From the NCBI GenBank assembly GCA_965198825.1, contig CBDAQB010000002.1, forward strand, positions 124,001 through 188,000: a stretch of DNA of 64,000 nt, given 5' to 3'. Within the stretch, counting starts at the first letter, position 1. Every line of letters begins with the position of its first letter. The translations under genes were made by a program, and so were the position numbers. Under the pieces are notes generated by a model. That model ran no database searches and was not told where the DNA came from. It saw nothing but the letters and a program-made list of their open reading frames with translations. This document shows, piece after piece, positions 43,266 to 53,009 of this stretch. This stretch comes from BOG-908 sp965198825. GTDB lineage: Bacteria > Pseudomonadota > Alphaproteobacteria > Acetobacterales > Acetobacteraceae.

Positions 43266-45701
43266 TCAGTGCTTTTCCCCGGGCCTGCCCCCGGGAGCAG
43301 GATGCTGAGCAGCCGGATGCGGAGCTTCGGCCCGAGGCGCCGGCCGCGGCGCTTCCATCCGCGGAGCAGGCCTTGGTGCCTCGGCGCGCGGTTGCGGCGC
43401 AGGGCGCGGAGCCTCCGCACGCGGGGCAGCGGGCCTTGCAGGTTCCGCACGGCGCGGCTCTGCCCGAGGTGCTTCCGCGCGCGGCGCTTCGGCACGAGGA
43501 GCCGCGGCAGGGCGCGGCTCGGAGCGCTGCACCGGATTCTGCGGCCCGTGCACGGCTGGCGCGTTCGGCACCCGGGTCGGCTCATGCGGCCCTATGATAT
43601 GTCCTGCCTCCGGACGAGCCGCCTCGCCGGGCCGCCCGGCAACACCCGGACGGTTTGGCTCGCCAGGTCGGTTAGGCTCGCCTGGACGCCCAGCTTCCGG
43701 CCGTCCCGCGTTCGGCCGTGCGGCCTCGTTTGGACGCCCCGCCTCATTCGGGCGACCCGCCTCGTTTGAACGCCCCGCTTCATTCGGACGCCCCGCTAGT
43801 CCAGGACGCGCCGCTTCGTTGGGACGACCTGCTTCGCCAGGACGATTCGCCTCACCCGAACGTCCCGCCTCGCCAGGACGCGGCCCCTCGTTGCGAACCG
43901 CAGGCGTCGCGGTCGGCGGGCGTCCGGCGCCAGGCGCACGCAGCGCCGGCAATCCGCCCGCGCCACGCTCGCCGAGCCCAGGGCCAGGAGCGCCCGGCCG
44001 GCCATTCTCACCAGGACGTCCAAGCCCCGGACGGCCGACCTCACCCGGACGCCCAGCCTCACCGGGACGTCCACCGCCCGGCCCATGCCCCACGACCGAC
44101 GCCGCTGGAACCGCGCGAACCCCTGAGGGCAAACCCGCCGAACGCAATGCCGGCCCATGTCCACGCTCCGCCGCACGCTCTGCAATCGCCGGCCCAGGCG
44201 CACCACGCCCGCCTTCAGCGCGAACCGGAACGTTGAAGCGCTGAGCCGCCGCACGCGACAGGTTCGGCGTTTCCGCGGTCGGCCGCAGCGGCTCGCGTCC
44301 ATAGATCGGCCGCACATTGTTGAACGCCGCCGCAGGCAATGGCCGACCGAACTGGCCAACCCGCTCGCCACGCTGCATGGCGCCTTCCGGCATCACTGTC
44401 GCATAGCGCGCATTGCGATAGGTGTTGAACGACACATTGCGGACGTTCGTCACGTTGTAGTTGCGGATGTTCGTCACGCTGTAGCGGTTGACGCTCCGGA
44501 AATAGTTGTTCGAGACATGATAGGGCGGATAGTACGGCTCATTGTAGCCGAGCGGCACCCAGCCGACCCCGCCGCCGCCATGACTGAATGCACCGGCCGC
44601 AAACCCGATCGCAGCTCCAGCCAGAACGGCGCCGCCGATGCCGCCGAACGCCACGAGTGCGGGCGAATACACCGGATAACCGCCGCCGTAGCCGCCGCCA
44701 TCCCCATAGCCGCCACCTTCTTCCGGCACGCCGGCGCACCAGCCCCAGCGGCCGCCATCCTGCACCCACCGCCCGTAGTGCGAAGGCGCGAATCCCCAAG
44801 GCTGGTCATCCACCCAGTTCCAGCCCCACGGCGCCACATAAACCCAGTGCCCGTCGCGATACGGCGCCCAGTCGGCCGGCACGTCGCGCGGATACCAAAC
44901 CTGCCCATACTGCGTGGAACTCTGGAAACTGCCGTACTGCGCAAGCTCGGTGCCGCCTGTCATGTACTGCACCTGCTGCGGCAACGAAGAGACGCGCTGC
45001 TGCAACTCCTGCGCCTGCTTCAGCTCCGTCTGCAGGAACTCGTCCTGCTGCATCGCGCCGACCTGCCCGTCGAACGTATCCGTGCCGCCGATCGTCGCCG
45101 TCTGCTGCGGCCCGATATCGAGCGAAACGCCATTCCCCTGCACGTGCGCCGCACCTTCGACGACTGTCACCGTCGTCGCATCGTTGGTGTCGCCGGCGAC
45201 GATCTCATAGCGGCCGGGCGTACTGATCTGCACTTCGCCGCGCGGCGTATCCACCGCAAGCGTCTGTCCGTTCGGCAGGCTTTGGATCTGCAGGAACGTC
45301 GCACCCTGCGCTTCCGTCGCCGCGATCTTGCTTGCATCGAGCGAGCCGATTTCGAATTCAGTCGAACCCGCCATGACAATGCGGTCGTCGCCGACCTGCA
45401 ATTCGGCATGCGCACTCGGCTCCGTCCAGAAACCGTCGCCGTTGGTGACAGGATAATTCAGCGACGCCGCAGCCCAGGTCGTATCACCCGACGCATGGAA
45501 CGATACGGTTCCGGAAACAACCGACACGCGTCCCGCAATTGCCGGCGGGTCACCCGTGGGCGCGCCTGCATCGGACTGCTCGGCGCCCTGGTCGGGCGGC
45601 GGCGGCGACGGTTGCGCCAACGCCGGCATGATCGAGGAAAGCGACAGGCTGGTGCTCGCAAGCCAGACACTGGCGCGAAACAGCCGGGAAGAGACACGCA
45701 T
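43266..45701 (-). CDS. Secreted FecR-domain protein with DUF6600-like core and collagen-like/RPxE repeat tail
   Basis: 811 residues from the ATG at 45701 (GGAG 9 bases upstream); a longer frame to 45746 is unlikely. Signal peptide about 1-31 (ALAQ). FecR-like domain about 60-190 (VVSGTVSFHASG, VDTPRGEVQIS), then a Trp/Tyr-rich region (WVYVAPWGWNWVDD, WGFAPSHYGRW) like DUF6600. A Gly-rich hydrophobic patch and an Asn/Tyr region follow. The C-terminal 300 residues are low-complexity: Gly-x-y triplets (GRPGEAGRPGEVGRP), AGRPNE hexads and RAEAPRPAP units. Likely an extracellular or cell-surface protein; no FecI-type sigma gene nearby. Translation of repeats may be prone to copy-number change. Confidence 0.8.
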   Translation of the reverse strand: MRVSSRLFRASVWLASTSLSLSSIMPALAQPSPPPPDQGAEQSDAGAPTGDPPAIAGRVSVVSGTVSFHASGDTTWAAASLNYPVTNGDGFWTEPSAHAELQVGDDRIVMAGSTEFEIGSLDASKIAATEAQGATFLQIQSLPNGQTLAVDTPRGEVQISTPGRYEIVAGDTNDATTVTVVEGAAHVQGNGVSLDIGPQQTATIGGTDTFDGQVGAMQQDEFLQTELKQAQELQQRVSSLPQQVQYMTGGTELAQYGSFQSSTQYGQVWYPRDVPADWAPYRDGHWVYVAPWGWNWVDDQPWGFAPSHYGRWVQDGGRWGWCAGVPEEGGGYGDGGGYGGGYPVYSPALVAFGGIGGAVLAGAAIGFAAGAFSHGGGGVGWVPLGYNEPYYPPYHVSNNYFRSVNRYSVTNIRNYNVTNVRNVSFNTYRNARYATVMPEGAMQRGERVGQFGRPLPAAAFNNVRPIYGREPLRPTAETPNLSRAAAQRFNVPVRAEGGRGAPGPAIAERAAERGHGPALRSAGLPSGVRAVPAASVVGHGPGGGRPGEAGRPGEVGRPGLGRPGENGRPGAPGPGLGERGAGGLPALRAPGAGRPPTATPAVRNEGPRPGEAGRSGEANRPGEAGRPNEAARPGLAGRPNEAGRSNEAGRPNEAGRPNEAARPNAGRPEAGRPGEPNRPGEPNRPGVAGRPGEAARPEAGHIIGPHEPTRVPNAPAVHGPQNPVQRSEPRPAAAPRAEAPRAEAPRAEPRRAEPARPAAPRAEAPRPAPQPRAEAPRPAPRMEAPRPAPRAEAPHPAAQHPAPGGRPGEKH

Positions 45702-45964
45702 CAAAAAAACTCCATCGGGTAGATCCGCGTCCCGGAGCGGGAGCACGCCTTGCTGTCACTCAACACGGCGAACATGGCGGGATTGGGTCGGCCCGGGTAA
45801 CGCGGCGTAACGGCGACGGTTCGCGGTCGATCCGAATAGCAAAACCCCAGCGCAACCCGTGACATAATGTGACGTGGTCGTGTGGTCTGCTGGTTTGGCG
45901 ACGAATCCCGCTTATCTGGCGTTATAAGAAGGAAGCCGGACGATCGGCCGACAGGAGAACCTCA

Positions 45965-46357
45965 ATGCTTACGCGTCTCATGCGTCGCGCGGCCCTGCCC
46001 GCTGCGCTGCTCGCGGCTACCACGCTTGGCGGCTGCTACGCCTACCCGACCGGCCCATACGGCACCTATAGCTACGCAGCGGGCGGCTACGCCTATCCCG
46101 GCTACGGTTATGGTTACGGCTATGGCTACCCTGGCTACGTCGGTACCGGCGTCTTTCTGGGCGGATGGGGCTACGGCTACCGTCCAGGCTTCGGATATGG
46201 CTACGGCGGCTACGGCCACGGCGGCTGGGGCTATCGCGGCGGCTACGGCCACGGCGGGTGGGGCGGCGGCCATGGCGGCTGGGGCGGCGGCGGGTTCCGC
46301 GGCGGCTCAGTGGGCAGCCACGGCGGTGTCGGCAACTTCGGCTCGTTCCACCACTAG
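45965..46357 (+). CDS. Small Gly/Tyr/His-rich lipoprotein
   Basis: About 130 residues from the ATG at 45965, with AGGAG about 8 bases upstream. Lipobox TLGGC (Cys about 23) ends the signal peptide. The mature part is low-complexity: repeated GYGYGY, GYGHGGW and GGHGGWGGG, no membrane segment. Composition suggests a disordered, possibly metal- or surface-interacting envelope protein; function unknown. Divergent from the FecR-domain gene, whose core is similarly Tyr/Gly/Trp-rich, so the two may be co-regulated. Confidence 0.75.
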   Translation: MLTRLMRRAALPAALLAATTLGGCYAYPTGPYGTYSYAAGGYAYPGYGYGYGYGYPGYVGTGVFLGGWGYGYRPGFGYGYGGYGHGGWGYRGGYGHGGWGGGHGGWGGGGFRGGSVGSHGGVGNFGSFHH

Positions 46358-46381
46358 CCCTCCACCCAAAAGCATCTATGG

Positions 46382-46407
46382 ACAGGCGGCCTACCCGGGC
46401 CGCCTGT
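46382..46407 (+). terminator. Perfect 10-bp GC hairpin
   Basis: ACAGGCGGCC (46382-46391) pairs with GGCCGCCTGT (46398-46407) around a 6-base loop, 25 bases after the lipoprotein stop and 8 bases before the ATG of a small membrane protein. Terminator-like, but no T-run; it could also mask the ribosome site of the small gene. Confidence 0.55.
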
Positions 46408-46414
46408 ATCGCTG

Positions 46415-46594
46415 ATGGATGAAGAACCCGAACCATCGAACACCAGAGGCGCGCTCGCGGCGGTCGGCGTGCTCGCCGTGCTCGTCCTGCTCGGCCTCTG
46501 GCTGACCGGCGTGATCGGATCCGCCGGCGACATCCAGGATTGTGTCGCATCCGGCCGCACGAACTGTGCCCCCATCGACACGCATGCGCGTTGA
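46415..46594 (+). CDS. Small single-span membrane protein (59 aa)
   Basis: ATG at 46415, TGA at 46592-46594. Acidic N-terminus MDEEPEPSNTRG, one strongly hydrophobic helix (about residues 13-34, rich in Val/Leu), then a short polar tail with two cysteines (DCVASGRTNC) that could form a disulfide in the periplasm. No ribosome site is obvious; it directly follows a hairpin. Codon use looks normal for the genome. Too short to classify; coding status rests on the coherent charge/helix/Cys pattern. Confidence 0.5.
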   Translation: MDEEPEPSNTRGALAAVGVLAVLVLLGLWLTGVIGSAGDIQDCVASGRTNCAPIDTHAR

Positions 46595-46704
46595 ACCGCT
46601 TTGCCGGCACCTTTCCTGACAACCCATTCCGGTGCATGACGTTTCCGGCGTTCTAAGATCCCGGCCCAGGCTGCGCTCGGCGTAGAGCGCTCGAGGTGGA
46701 AACG

Positions 46705-48423
46705 ATGCGGCTCCAGTCCACCGACAAGACAGCCCTGATCTCCGACCCGGTCGCCGGACGCTACGAACGCGAACTCACCTCCCTCGAAACCCTCCCCGGC
46801 CTGGCCACCCCCGCCGCCAGACTGCTCGCCGCCCGCGCCACCGGCGGCTTCCTCCTCACCCTGCCCGCCACCGAGCGCAACGCTTTCGCCGGAACAGTGC
46901 TGGCGGAAACCTGCCTCAGCCTCGCGGGCAGCCTGCCCGGCCCCATCGCACTCGATCGCGCGTGGCGCTCGCTCCGAACCACCTCCTCAGGCGAACCCGA
47001 AATCCCGCTCGACGAGGCCTCGCACGCCCAAACCAGGCGCCTCTGGAACTTCGCCGCGGCCACCGAGCAGCTTCTCGTGCAAGGCGGCGACGACCGCCTC
47101 ACCCTCGACCCGGCGACCGGCCTCAACCGCTACGGCTGCGCCCCCCGGCCGCAGCCGCACGTCACCGCCTACGCCTCCTGCACCGCCTCCAGCATCTCGT
47201 CCGCCGCCTTCGCCGCCGCCGGCGCCTGCCGCATGACCCTGCTCGAAGAGGCCATGCGCCAGCCGCCGGCCGCCGTGCTCAACACTGCCGCCCAGAACAT
47301 CGCCAACGCCCTCCTCCGCCATTTCGGCCTCGAAGCCATGGCAGACGCCATGCTGGTCGCCTCCGGCACCGACGCCGCCCTCCTCGTCACCGCACTCATC
47401 GCCGCCGAACACCCCGGCGCGCCACTCACCAGCATCCTCATGAGCCCGTCCGAGACAGGCAGCGGCGTCCCGCACGCCGTGCAGGGCAAGCATTTCTCCT
47501 TCTGCACCGCATCCGGCGACATCGTCGAAAAAGGCTCGCCACTCGAAGGCCTGCCAGGCTCCCCCGCCCTCCGCACCATCGCCCTGCGCGACAGCCAGGC
47601 ACGCCCCCGCCCCACCGCCGATATCGAGGCCGAGTGCACCGCCGCGGTCGCCGAGGCAGCCGCACGCGGCCACGCCGTCCTGCACGCCATAGACGGTTCA
47701 AAAACCGGCCTGACCGCCCCCGGCCCCGCAACACTCAAGCGCCTGCGCGCCGCCCACGGACCCAGGCTCACCGTCATCATCGATGCCTGCCAGGTCCGGA
47801 TCGAACCCGCCCTCATCAAGGCCTACATCGAGCAGGGCTTCATCGTTCTCGTCACCGGCTCGAAGTTCTTCTCCGCCCCAGGCTTCTGCGGCGCCGTCCT
47901 GGTCCCGAACGCCAAACGCCTCGCCAGCCGAACCCCTACCGGCCTGAACGCCTACGCCACCGCCACCGACGGCATGATCGCCCGCCGATGTCCCGGCCTC
48001 CTCCTCCGCTGGACCGCGGCGCTCGACAGCATGCGCCGCTTCGCCACCCTTCCCGCCGCAGCCGTGCGAGACAGCATCGACCAGCTCGGCGCCAGAACCC
48101 GCGCCCTCCTCATGCGGAACCCGCGCCTCCGCCTCATCGAAGCCCCGCGCCCGGAAGGCGCCGGCTGGTCCGACAGGAGCAGCGTCCTCACCTTCGCCGT
48201 GCGGAACGATGCCGAAGAGTGGATGTCCGCCGACACCCTCCGCCCCCTCTACCTCGACCTCGCCGCAGCCGGCTGCCAGATTGGCCAGCCGGTCTGCCTC
48301 GGCAGCGCCCCCTTCGGCGGCCTGCGCATCGCCTTCAGCGCCGATCAACTCATCGCGGGCGATACTGCTCAAAAGGGACTGTCTACGGTTTTTGGTAAGC
48401 TCGCGTTGTTGCTTGGGGATTAA
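46705..48423 (+). CDS. PLP-dependent fold-type I enzyme-like protein of unknown function
   Basis: About 572 residues from the ATG at 46705 (GAGG about 8 bases upstream; GTG 46696 also possible). The central region has ASGTDAALLVTAL (phosphate/PLP-cup-like), VIIDACQVRI (Asp that would contact the pyridine nitrogen) and LVTGSKFFSAPGFCGA, where the Lys of GSK sits at the Schiff-base position, as in cysteine-desulfurase-like transferases. The long N-terminal 150 residues have no recognisable domain. Function not assigned; no sulfur or Fe-S genes are adjacent. A copy of the AT-rich repeat starts 11 bases after the stop. Confidence 0.6.
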   Translation: MRLQSTDKTALISDPVAGRYERELTSLETLPGLATPAARLLAARATGGFLLTLPATERNAFAGTVLAETCLSLAGSLPGPIALDRAWRSLRTTSSGEPEIPLDEASHAQTRRLWNFAAATEQLLVQGGDDRLTLDPATGLNRYGCAPRPQPHVTAYASCTASSISSAAFAAAGACRMTLLEEAMRQPPAAVLNTAAQNIANALLRHFGLEAMADAMLVASGTDAALLVTALIAAEHPGAPLTSILMSPSETGSGVPHAVQGKHFSFCTASGDIVEKGSPLEGLPGSPALRTIALRDSQARPRPTADIEAECTAAVAEAAARGHAVLHAIDGSKTGLTAPGPATLKRLRAAHGPRLTVIIDACQVRIEPALIKAYIEQGFIVLVTGSKFFSAPGFCGAVLVPNAKRLASRTPTGLNAYATATDGMIARRCPGLLLRWTAALDSMRRFATLPAAAVRDSIDQLGARTRALLMRNPRLRLIEAPRPEGAGWSDRSSVLTFAVRNDAEEWMSADTLRPLYLDLAAAGCQIGQPVCLGSAPFGGLRIAFSADQLIAGDTAQKGLSTVFGKLALLLGD

Positions 48424-48434
48424 GCAAGGGAAGA

Positions 48435-48547
48435 CTTCTTTTTTGAAAAAAAGAAGCAAAAAACTTTTGCGAGTCTAGGCTGGGCTGGCGTCGAGATCCC
48501 GGTCTCGCGGATGAAAAGTTTTTTGCTTCTTTTTTCCAGAAAAGAAG
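48435..48547. repeat. AT-rich intergenic repeat (copy 7, complete)
   Basis: Left arm 48435-48469, right arm 48513-48547, with GATCCCGGTCTCGCGGATG in the centre. Lies between two co-directional genes, 11 bases after the PLP-fold gene stop and 41 bases before the phosphatase start. Confidence 0.9.
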
Positions 48548-48588
48548 TCCTTCCTTCCCTCCGCTGCCGTCCCTGCTAGAACCCGAAA

Positions 48589-49305
48589 ATGCCCCAAAAC
48601 CAACCGTCGCCAGGCACGCTGCCCCCGGGAGTCCGCGTCTACGCCATAGGGGACGTACACGGCAGCCTCGATAAGCTCGTAGCCCTCCACTACGCCATCT
48701 CGGCCGACCTGGCCGCGCACCCGGTACACGACAGCGTCCTCGTCCATGTCGGCGACTACGTGGACCGCGGCCCGGACACCGCCGGCGTCATCTGGCTGCT
48801 CATGGGATCGGTCGCCCCCCAGGTCACCCGCCGCGTGGACCTCATGGGCAACCACGAGGTCATGATGGCCGATGCCATCGAGCACCTCACCGACCGCCAT
48901 ATCGGCACCTGGCTCGGCAACGGCGGCGAGGCGACGCTCGAAAGCTACGGCGTTCCCCCCGACGCCGCCCCCAGCGAATGGGCCGGCCTCCTGCCTATCG
49001 AACACCGCCAATGGATCAGGCAGCGCGACGTCGCCTTCATCGCCGGCAATTATCTGTTCGTGCACGCCGGCATACGCCCCGGCGTCCCGCTCGACCGCCA
49101 GACCAGCGACGACCTCCTCTGGATACGCGAGCCCTTCCTCTCCAGCACCGAGGAGCGCGAACTGGTCGTCGTGCATGGCCACACGCCGACCGAAAATCCG
49201 GAAGTCTTCGACAACCGCATCGGCATCGACACAGGCGCCGCCATGGGTGGCTATTTGACCTGTGTCGTTCTGGAGAACGACACACTAAGGTGGCTGACCG
49301 CCTGA
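48589..49305 (+). CDS. PPP family metallophosphoesterase (Ser/Thr phosphatase / Ap4A hydrolase-like)
   Basis: 238 residues, soluble. The three PPP motifs are in order: AIGDVHGSLDKL (GDxHG), HVGDYVDRGPDT (GDxVDRG) and LMGNHEVMM (GNHE), with a late VVHGHTP supplying metal His residues. Bacterial members dephosphorylate proteins or split diadenosine tetraphosphate. Encoded between the PLP-fold gene and alaC on the same strand; a 58-base gap to alaC allows co-transcription. Specificity cannot be told from sequence. Confidence 0.9.
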   Translation: MPQNQPSPGTLPPGVRVYAIGDVHGSLDKLVALHYAISADLAAHPVHDSVLVHVGDYVDRGPDTAGVIWLLMGSVAPQVTRRVDLMGNHEVMMADAIEHLTDRHIGTWLGNGGEATLESYGVPPDAAPSEWAGLLPIEHRQWIRQRDVAFIAGNYLFVHAGIRPGVPLDRQTSDDLLWIREPFLSSTEERELVVVHGHTPTENPEVFDNRIGIDTGAAMGGYLTCVVLENDTLRWLTA

Positions 49306-49363
49306 CAGGCGATTCGCCGCCCATCTCTCACGACGCCAAAATCCTATACGAAACCGGGGTTCG

Positions 49364-50580
<1,217 letters not shown>

Positions 50581-50584
<4 letters not shown>

Positions 50585-51873
50585 AAAGGCCGCTGGCGGT
50601 CGGGGTCGCTGGCCTCGGAACCGTCGGCACCGGAGTCCTCCGCCTGCTGCGTGAAAACGCCGCCATCGTGGCGGCGCGCGCCGGCCGCCCCATCACCGTC
50701 ACCGCCGTCTCCGCCCGCGACCGCAACCGCGACCGCGGCGAAAACTTCGCCGCCCTCCGCTGGTACGACGACCCGGTAGCCCTCGCCTCCGACCCGGGCC
50801 TCGACTTCATCGTCGAAGTCATCGGCGGCAGCGGCGATCCCGCCAAGGCCCTGGTCCTCGCCTCGTTGCGCCGGGGCCGTCCCGTCGTCACCGCAAACAA
50901 GGCGCTCGTCGCCTGCCACGGCGCCGAACTCGCCCTCGCCGCCGAGCAGGGCGGCACCACCCTGGCCTTCGAAGCCGCTGTCGCAGGCGGCATTCCCGTC
51001 ATCAAGGCCCTGCGCGAAGGCCTCGCAGGCAACCGGATCCGCCGCGTCGCAGGCATCCTCAACGGCACCTGCAACTTCATCTTCACCAACATGCGCGAGC
51101 GCGGCCGCGAATTCGCCGAAGTGCTCGCCGAAGCCCAGCGCCTCGGCTACGCCGAAGCCGACCCCTCCTTCGACATCGACGGCATCGACGCCGCACACAA
51201 ACTCGCCATCCTCGCAGCCCTCGCCTTCGGCCGGCCCGTCCGCTTCGAGGACGTGCACGTCGAAGGCATACGCTACATCTCCGCCCTCGACTTCGCCTTC
51301 GCCCGCGAGCTCGGCTACCGGATCAAGCTCCTCGGCATCGCCCGCAGCCTCGAAGCCGGCATAGAGGCCCGCGTCCACCCCTGCATGGTCCCCGAAGGAT
51401 CCCCCCTCGCAAGAGTGGACGGCGTCTACAACGCCGTCGTCGCAGAAGGCGATTTCGCCGGCCGCCTCATGCTCGAAGGCCGCGGCGCAGGCGCCGGCCC
51501 CACCGCCTCCGCCATCGTCGCCGACCTCATCGACCTGGCACGCGGCCGCTCCGCCCCCATCTGGGGCGTCGCCCCCTCCGCCCTCTCCGAAGCCCCATCC
51601 ATCCCCATGAGCGCCTATGTCGGCGCCTACTACCTCCGCCTCATGGTCGTGGACCGTCCAGGCGTCATCGCCGACGTCACCTGCGCTCTTCGTGACGAAG
51701 GCGTATCGCTGGAAAGCATGCTGCAACACGGCCGCTCGCCAGGCGAAGCCGTGCCAATCGTTCTGGTCACGCACGAAACACGCGAATCGCAGATGCGCGC
51801 GGCACTCGACCGTATCGAGCGTTTGGAAACTGTGCTTGAGCGGCCTTCATTGATTCGGATTGAATTGAACTAG
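50581..51873 (+). CDS. hom: Homoserine dehydrogenase
   Basis: 430 residues, standard monofunctional form. NAD(P)-binding VAGLGTVGTGVL at the start, FEAAVAGGIPVIKALREGL and the diagnostic INGTCNFIFTNM-like segment (ILNGTCNFIFTNM), then YAEADPSFDIDGIDAAHKLAIL. C-terminal ACT domain from about residue 350 (LMVVDRPGVIADVTCAL) for feedback control by threonine. Reduces aspartate semialdehyde to homoserine. TTG start overlapping the alaC stop. Confidence 0.96.
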
Positions 51874-51884
51874 GCAGGCAAGGC

Positions 51885-51996
51885 CTTCTTTTTTGAAAAA
51901 AAGAAGCAAAAAACTTTTATTCGTTTGGGCTCGGCCTATCCTCGAACACCGCATCAAGTCGCAAAAGTTTTTTGCTTCTTTTTTTCAAAAAAGAAG
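51885..51996. repeat. AT-rich intergenic repeat (copy 8, complete)
   Basis: 112 bp: left arm 51885-51919 (ending in ACTTTTA instead of ACTTTTG), right arm 51962-51996. The centre is the most diverged of the complete copies. Starts 11 bases after the hom stop and ends 32 bases before glpX, so it separates otherwise co-directional genes. Confidence 0.9.
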
Positions 51997-52028
51997 ATGC
52001 TTCCTTCCCTTCCTTCTGGAGCCCCCGA

Positions 52029-53009
52029 ATGACCGAAGCCTACCAAGCCACAGACCGAAACCTGGCGCTGGACCTGGCAAGGGTCACCGAGGCAGCGGCC
52101 CTGGCCGCCTCCCACTGGATGGGAAGGGGCAACAAGATCGAGGCCGACGGCGCCGCGACGGAGGCGATGCGCCGCGCATTCGACCAGGTCGAGATCGACG
52201 GCACGGTGGTGATCGGCGAGGGCGAGATGGACGAGGCACCGATGTTGTTCATCGGCGAGAAGGTCGGCCGCGGCGGCCCCAAGATGGACATTGCGGTGGA
52301 CCCTCTCGAGGGCACGACCTTGACCGCGAAGGGCGGCCCGAATGCGCTGACTGTGGTGGCGCTGGCGGAGGGCGGCAATTTCCTGCACGCGCCGGACATC
52401 TACATGGACAAGATCGCGGTCGGCGGCGGCCTGCCGCCTGGCGTGGTTCACCTGGAGGCGTCCGTCGCGGAGAACCTGCGCAATCTCGCCAAGGCCAAGA
52501 AGCGCGACATTTCGGATTTGGTGCTCTGCACGCTGGACCGCGAGCGTCATGCGGAGATCATCGCCAAGGCGCGCGAGGCCGGCGCGCGCATCATGCTGCT
52601 GCCTGACGGCGACGTGGCGGCGGCCATCGCCACCGGCCTGCCCGATGGCGAAATCGACATTTTCTGGGGCGTCGGCGGCGCGCCGGAGGGCGTGCTTGCG
52701 GCGGCGGCGCTGCGCTGCGTCGGCGGCCAGATGCAGGGGCGCCTGATGTTCGAGGACGAGGCGCAGAAGGCCCGCTCGCGCGACATGGGCGTCTCCGATC
52801 CGGACAAGATCTACGCCATCGAGGAGATGGCCAAGGGCGACGTCATGTTCGCCGCCACCGGCGTCACGTCCGGCGCGATGCTGCGCGGCGTGCGCCGCTT
52901 CGGGTCTGGCGCGATCACGCATACGGTCGTTATGCGCAGCAAGAGCGGGACGATTCGCTACATCGAAGCGCACCATAATTTCGAGACCAAAACTTGGACC
53001 AACTGGTAG
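52029..53009 (+). CDS. glpX: Class II fructose-1,6-bisphosphatase (GlpX)
   Basis: 326 residues. The ATG at 52029 has GGAG 9 bases upstream; an open frame beginning inside the repeat element at 51972 is not credible. Class II signature: IGEGEMDEAPML (metal-binding acids), DIAVDPLEGTTLTAKG, and the GGAPEGVLAAAALRC segment. Gluconeogenic enzyme hydrolysing fructose 1,6-bisphosphate. Overlaps recJ by 16 bases. Sits in the conserved hom-glpX-recJ order. Confidence 0.95.
   Translation: MTEAYQATDRNLALDLARVTEAAALAASHWMGRGNKIEADGAATEAMRRAFDQVEIDGTVVIGEGEMDEAPMLFIGEKVGRGGPKMDIAVDPLEGTTLTAKGGPNALTVVALAEGGNFLHAPDIYMDKIAVGGGLPPGVVHLEASVAENLRNLAKAKKRDISDLVLCTLDRERHAEIIAKAREAGARIMLLPDGDVAAAIATGLPDGEIDIFWGVGGAPEGVLAAAALRCVGGQMQGRLMFEDEAQKARSRDMGVSDPDKIYAIEEMAKGDVMFAATGVTSGAMLRGVRRFGSGAITHTVVMRSKSGTIRYIEAHHNFETKTWTNW

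Noticed and set aside
43270..44100. Possible CRISPR array in the repetitive 3' part of the FecR-domain gene
   Set aside because: Short degenerate units encode continuous Gly/Pro/Arg repeats in frame; there are no unique spacers of even length and no cas genes.
44157..45722. 521-codon plus-strand frame opposite the FecR-domain gene
   Set aside because: Arg-rich shadow with no domain pattern; the minus-strand protein has a signal peptide and FecR region.
46962..48398. Arg/Pro-rich frame overlapping the PLP-fold gene
   Set aside because: Second-frame shadow caused by GC-rich third codon positions.
51849..51868. FNR-like sequence at the end of hom (TTGATTCGGATTGA)
   Set aside because: The second half is ATTGA rather than ATCAA, so it is not a palindrome, and it lies within coding sequence.
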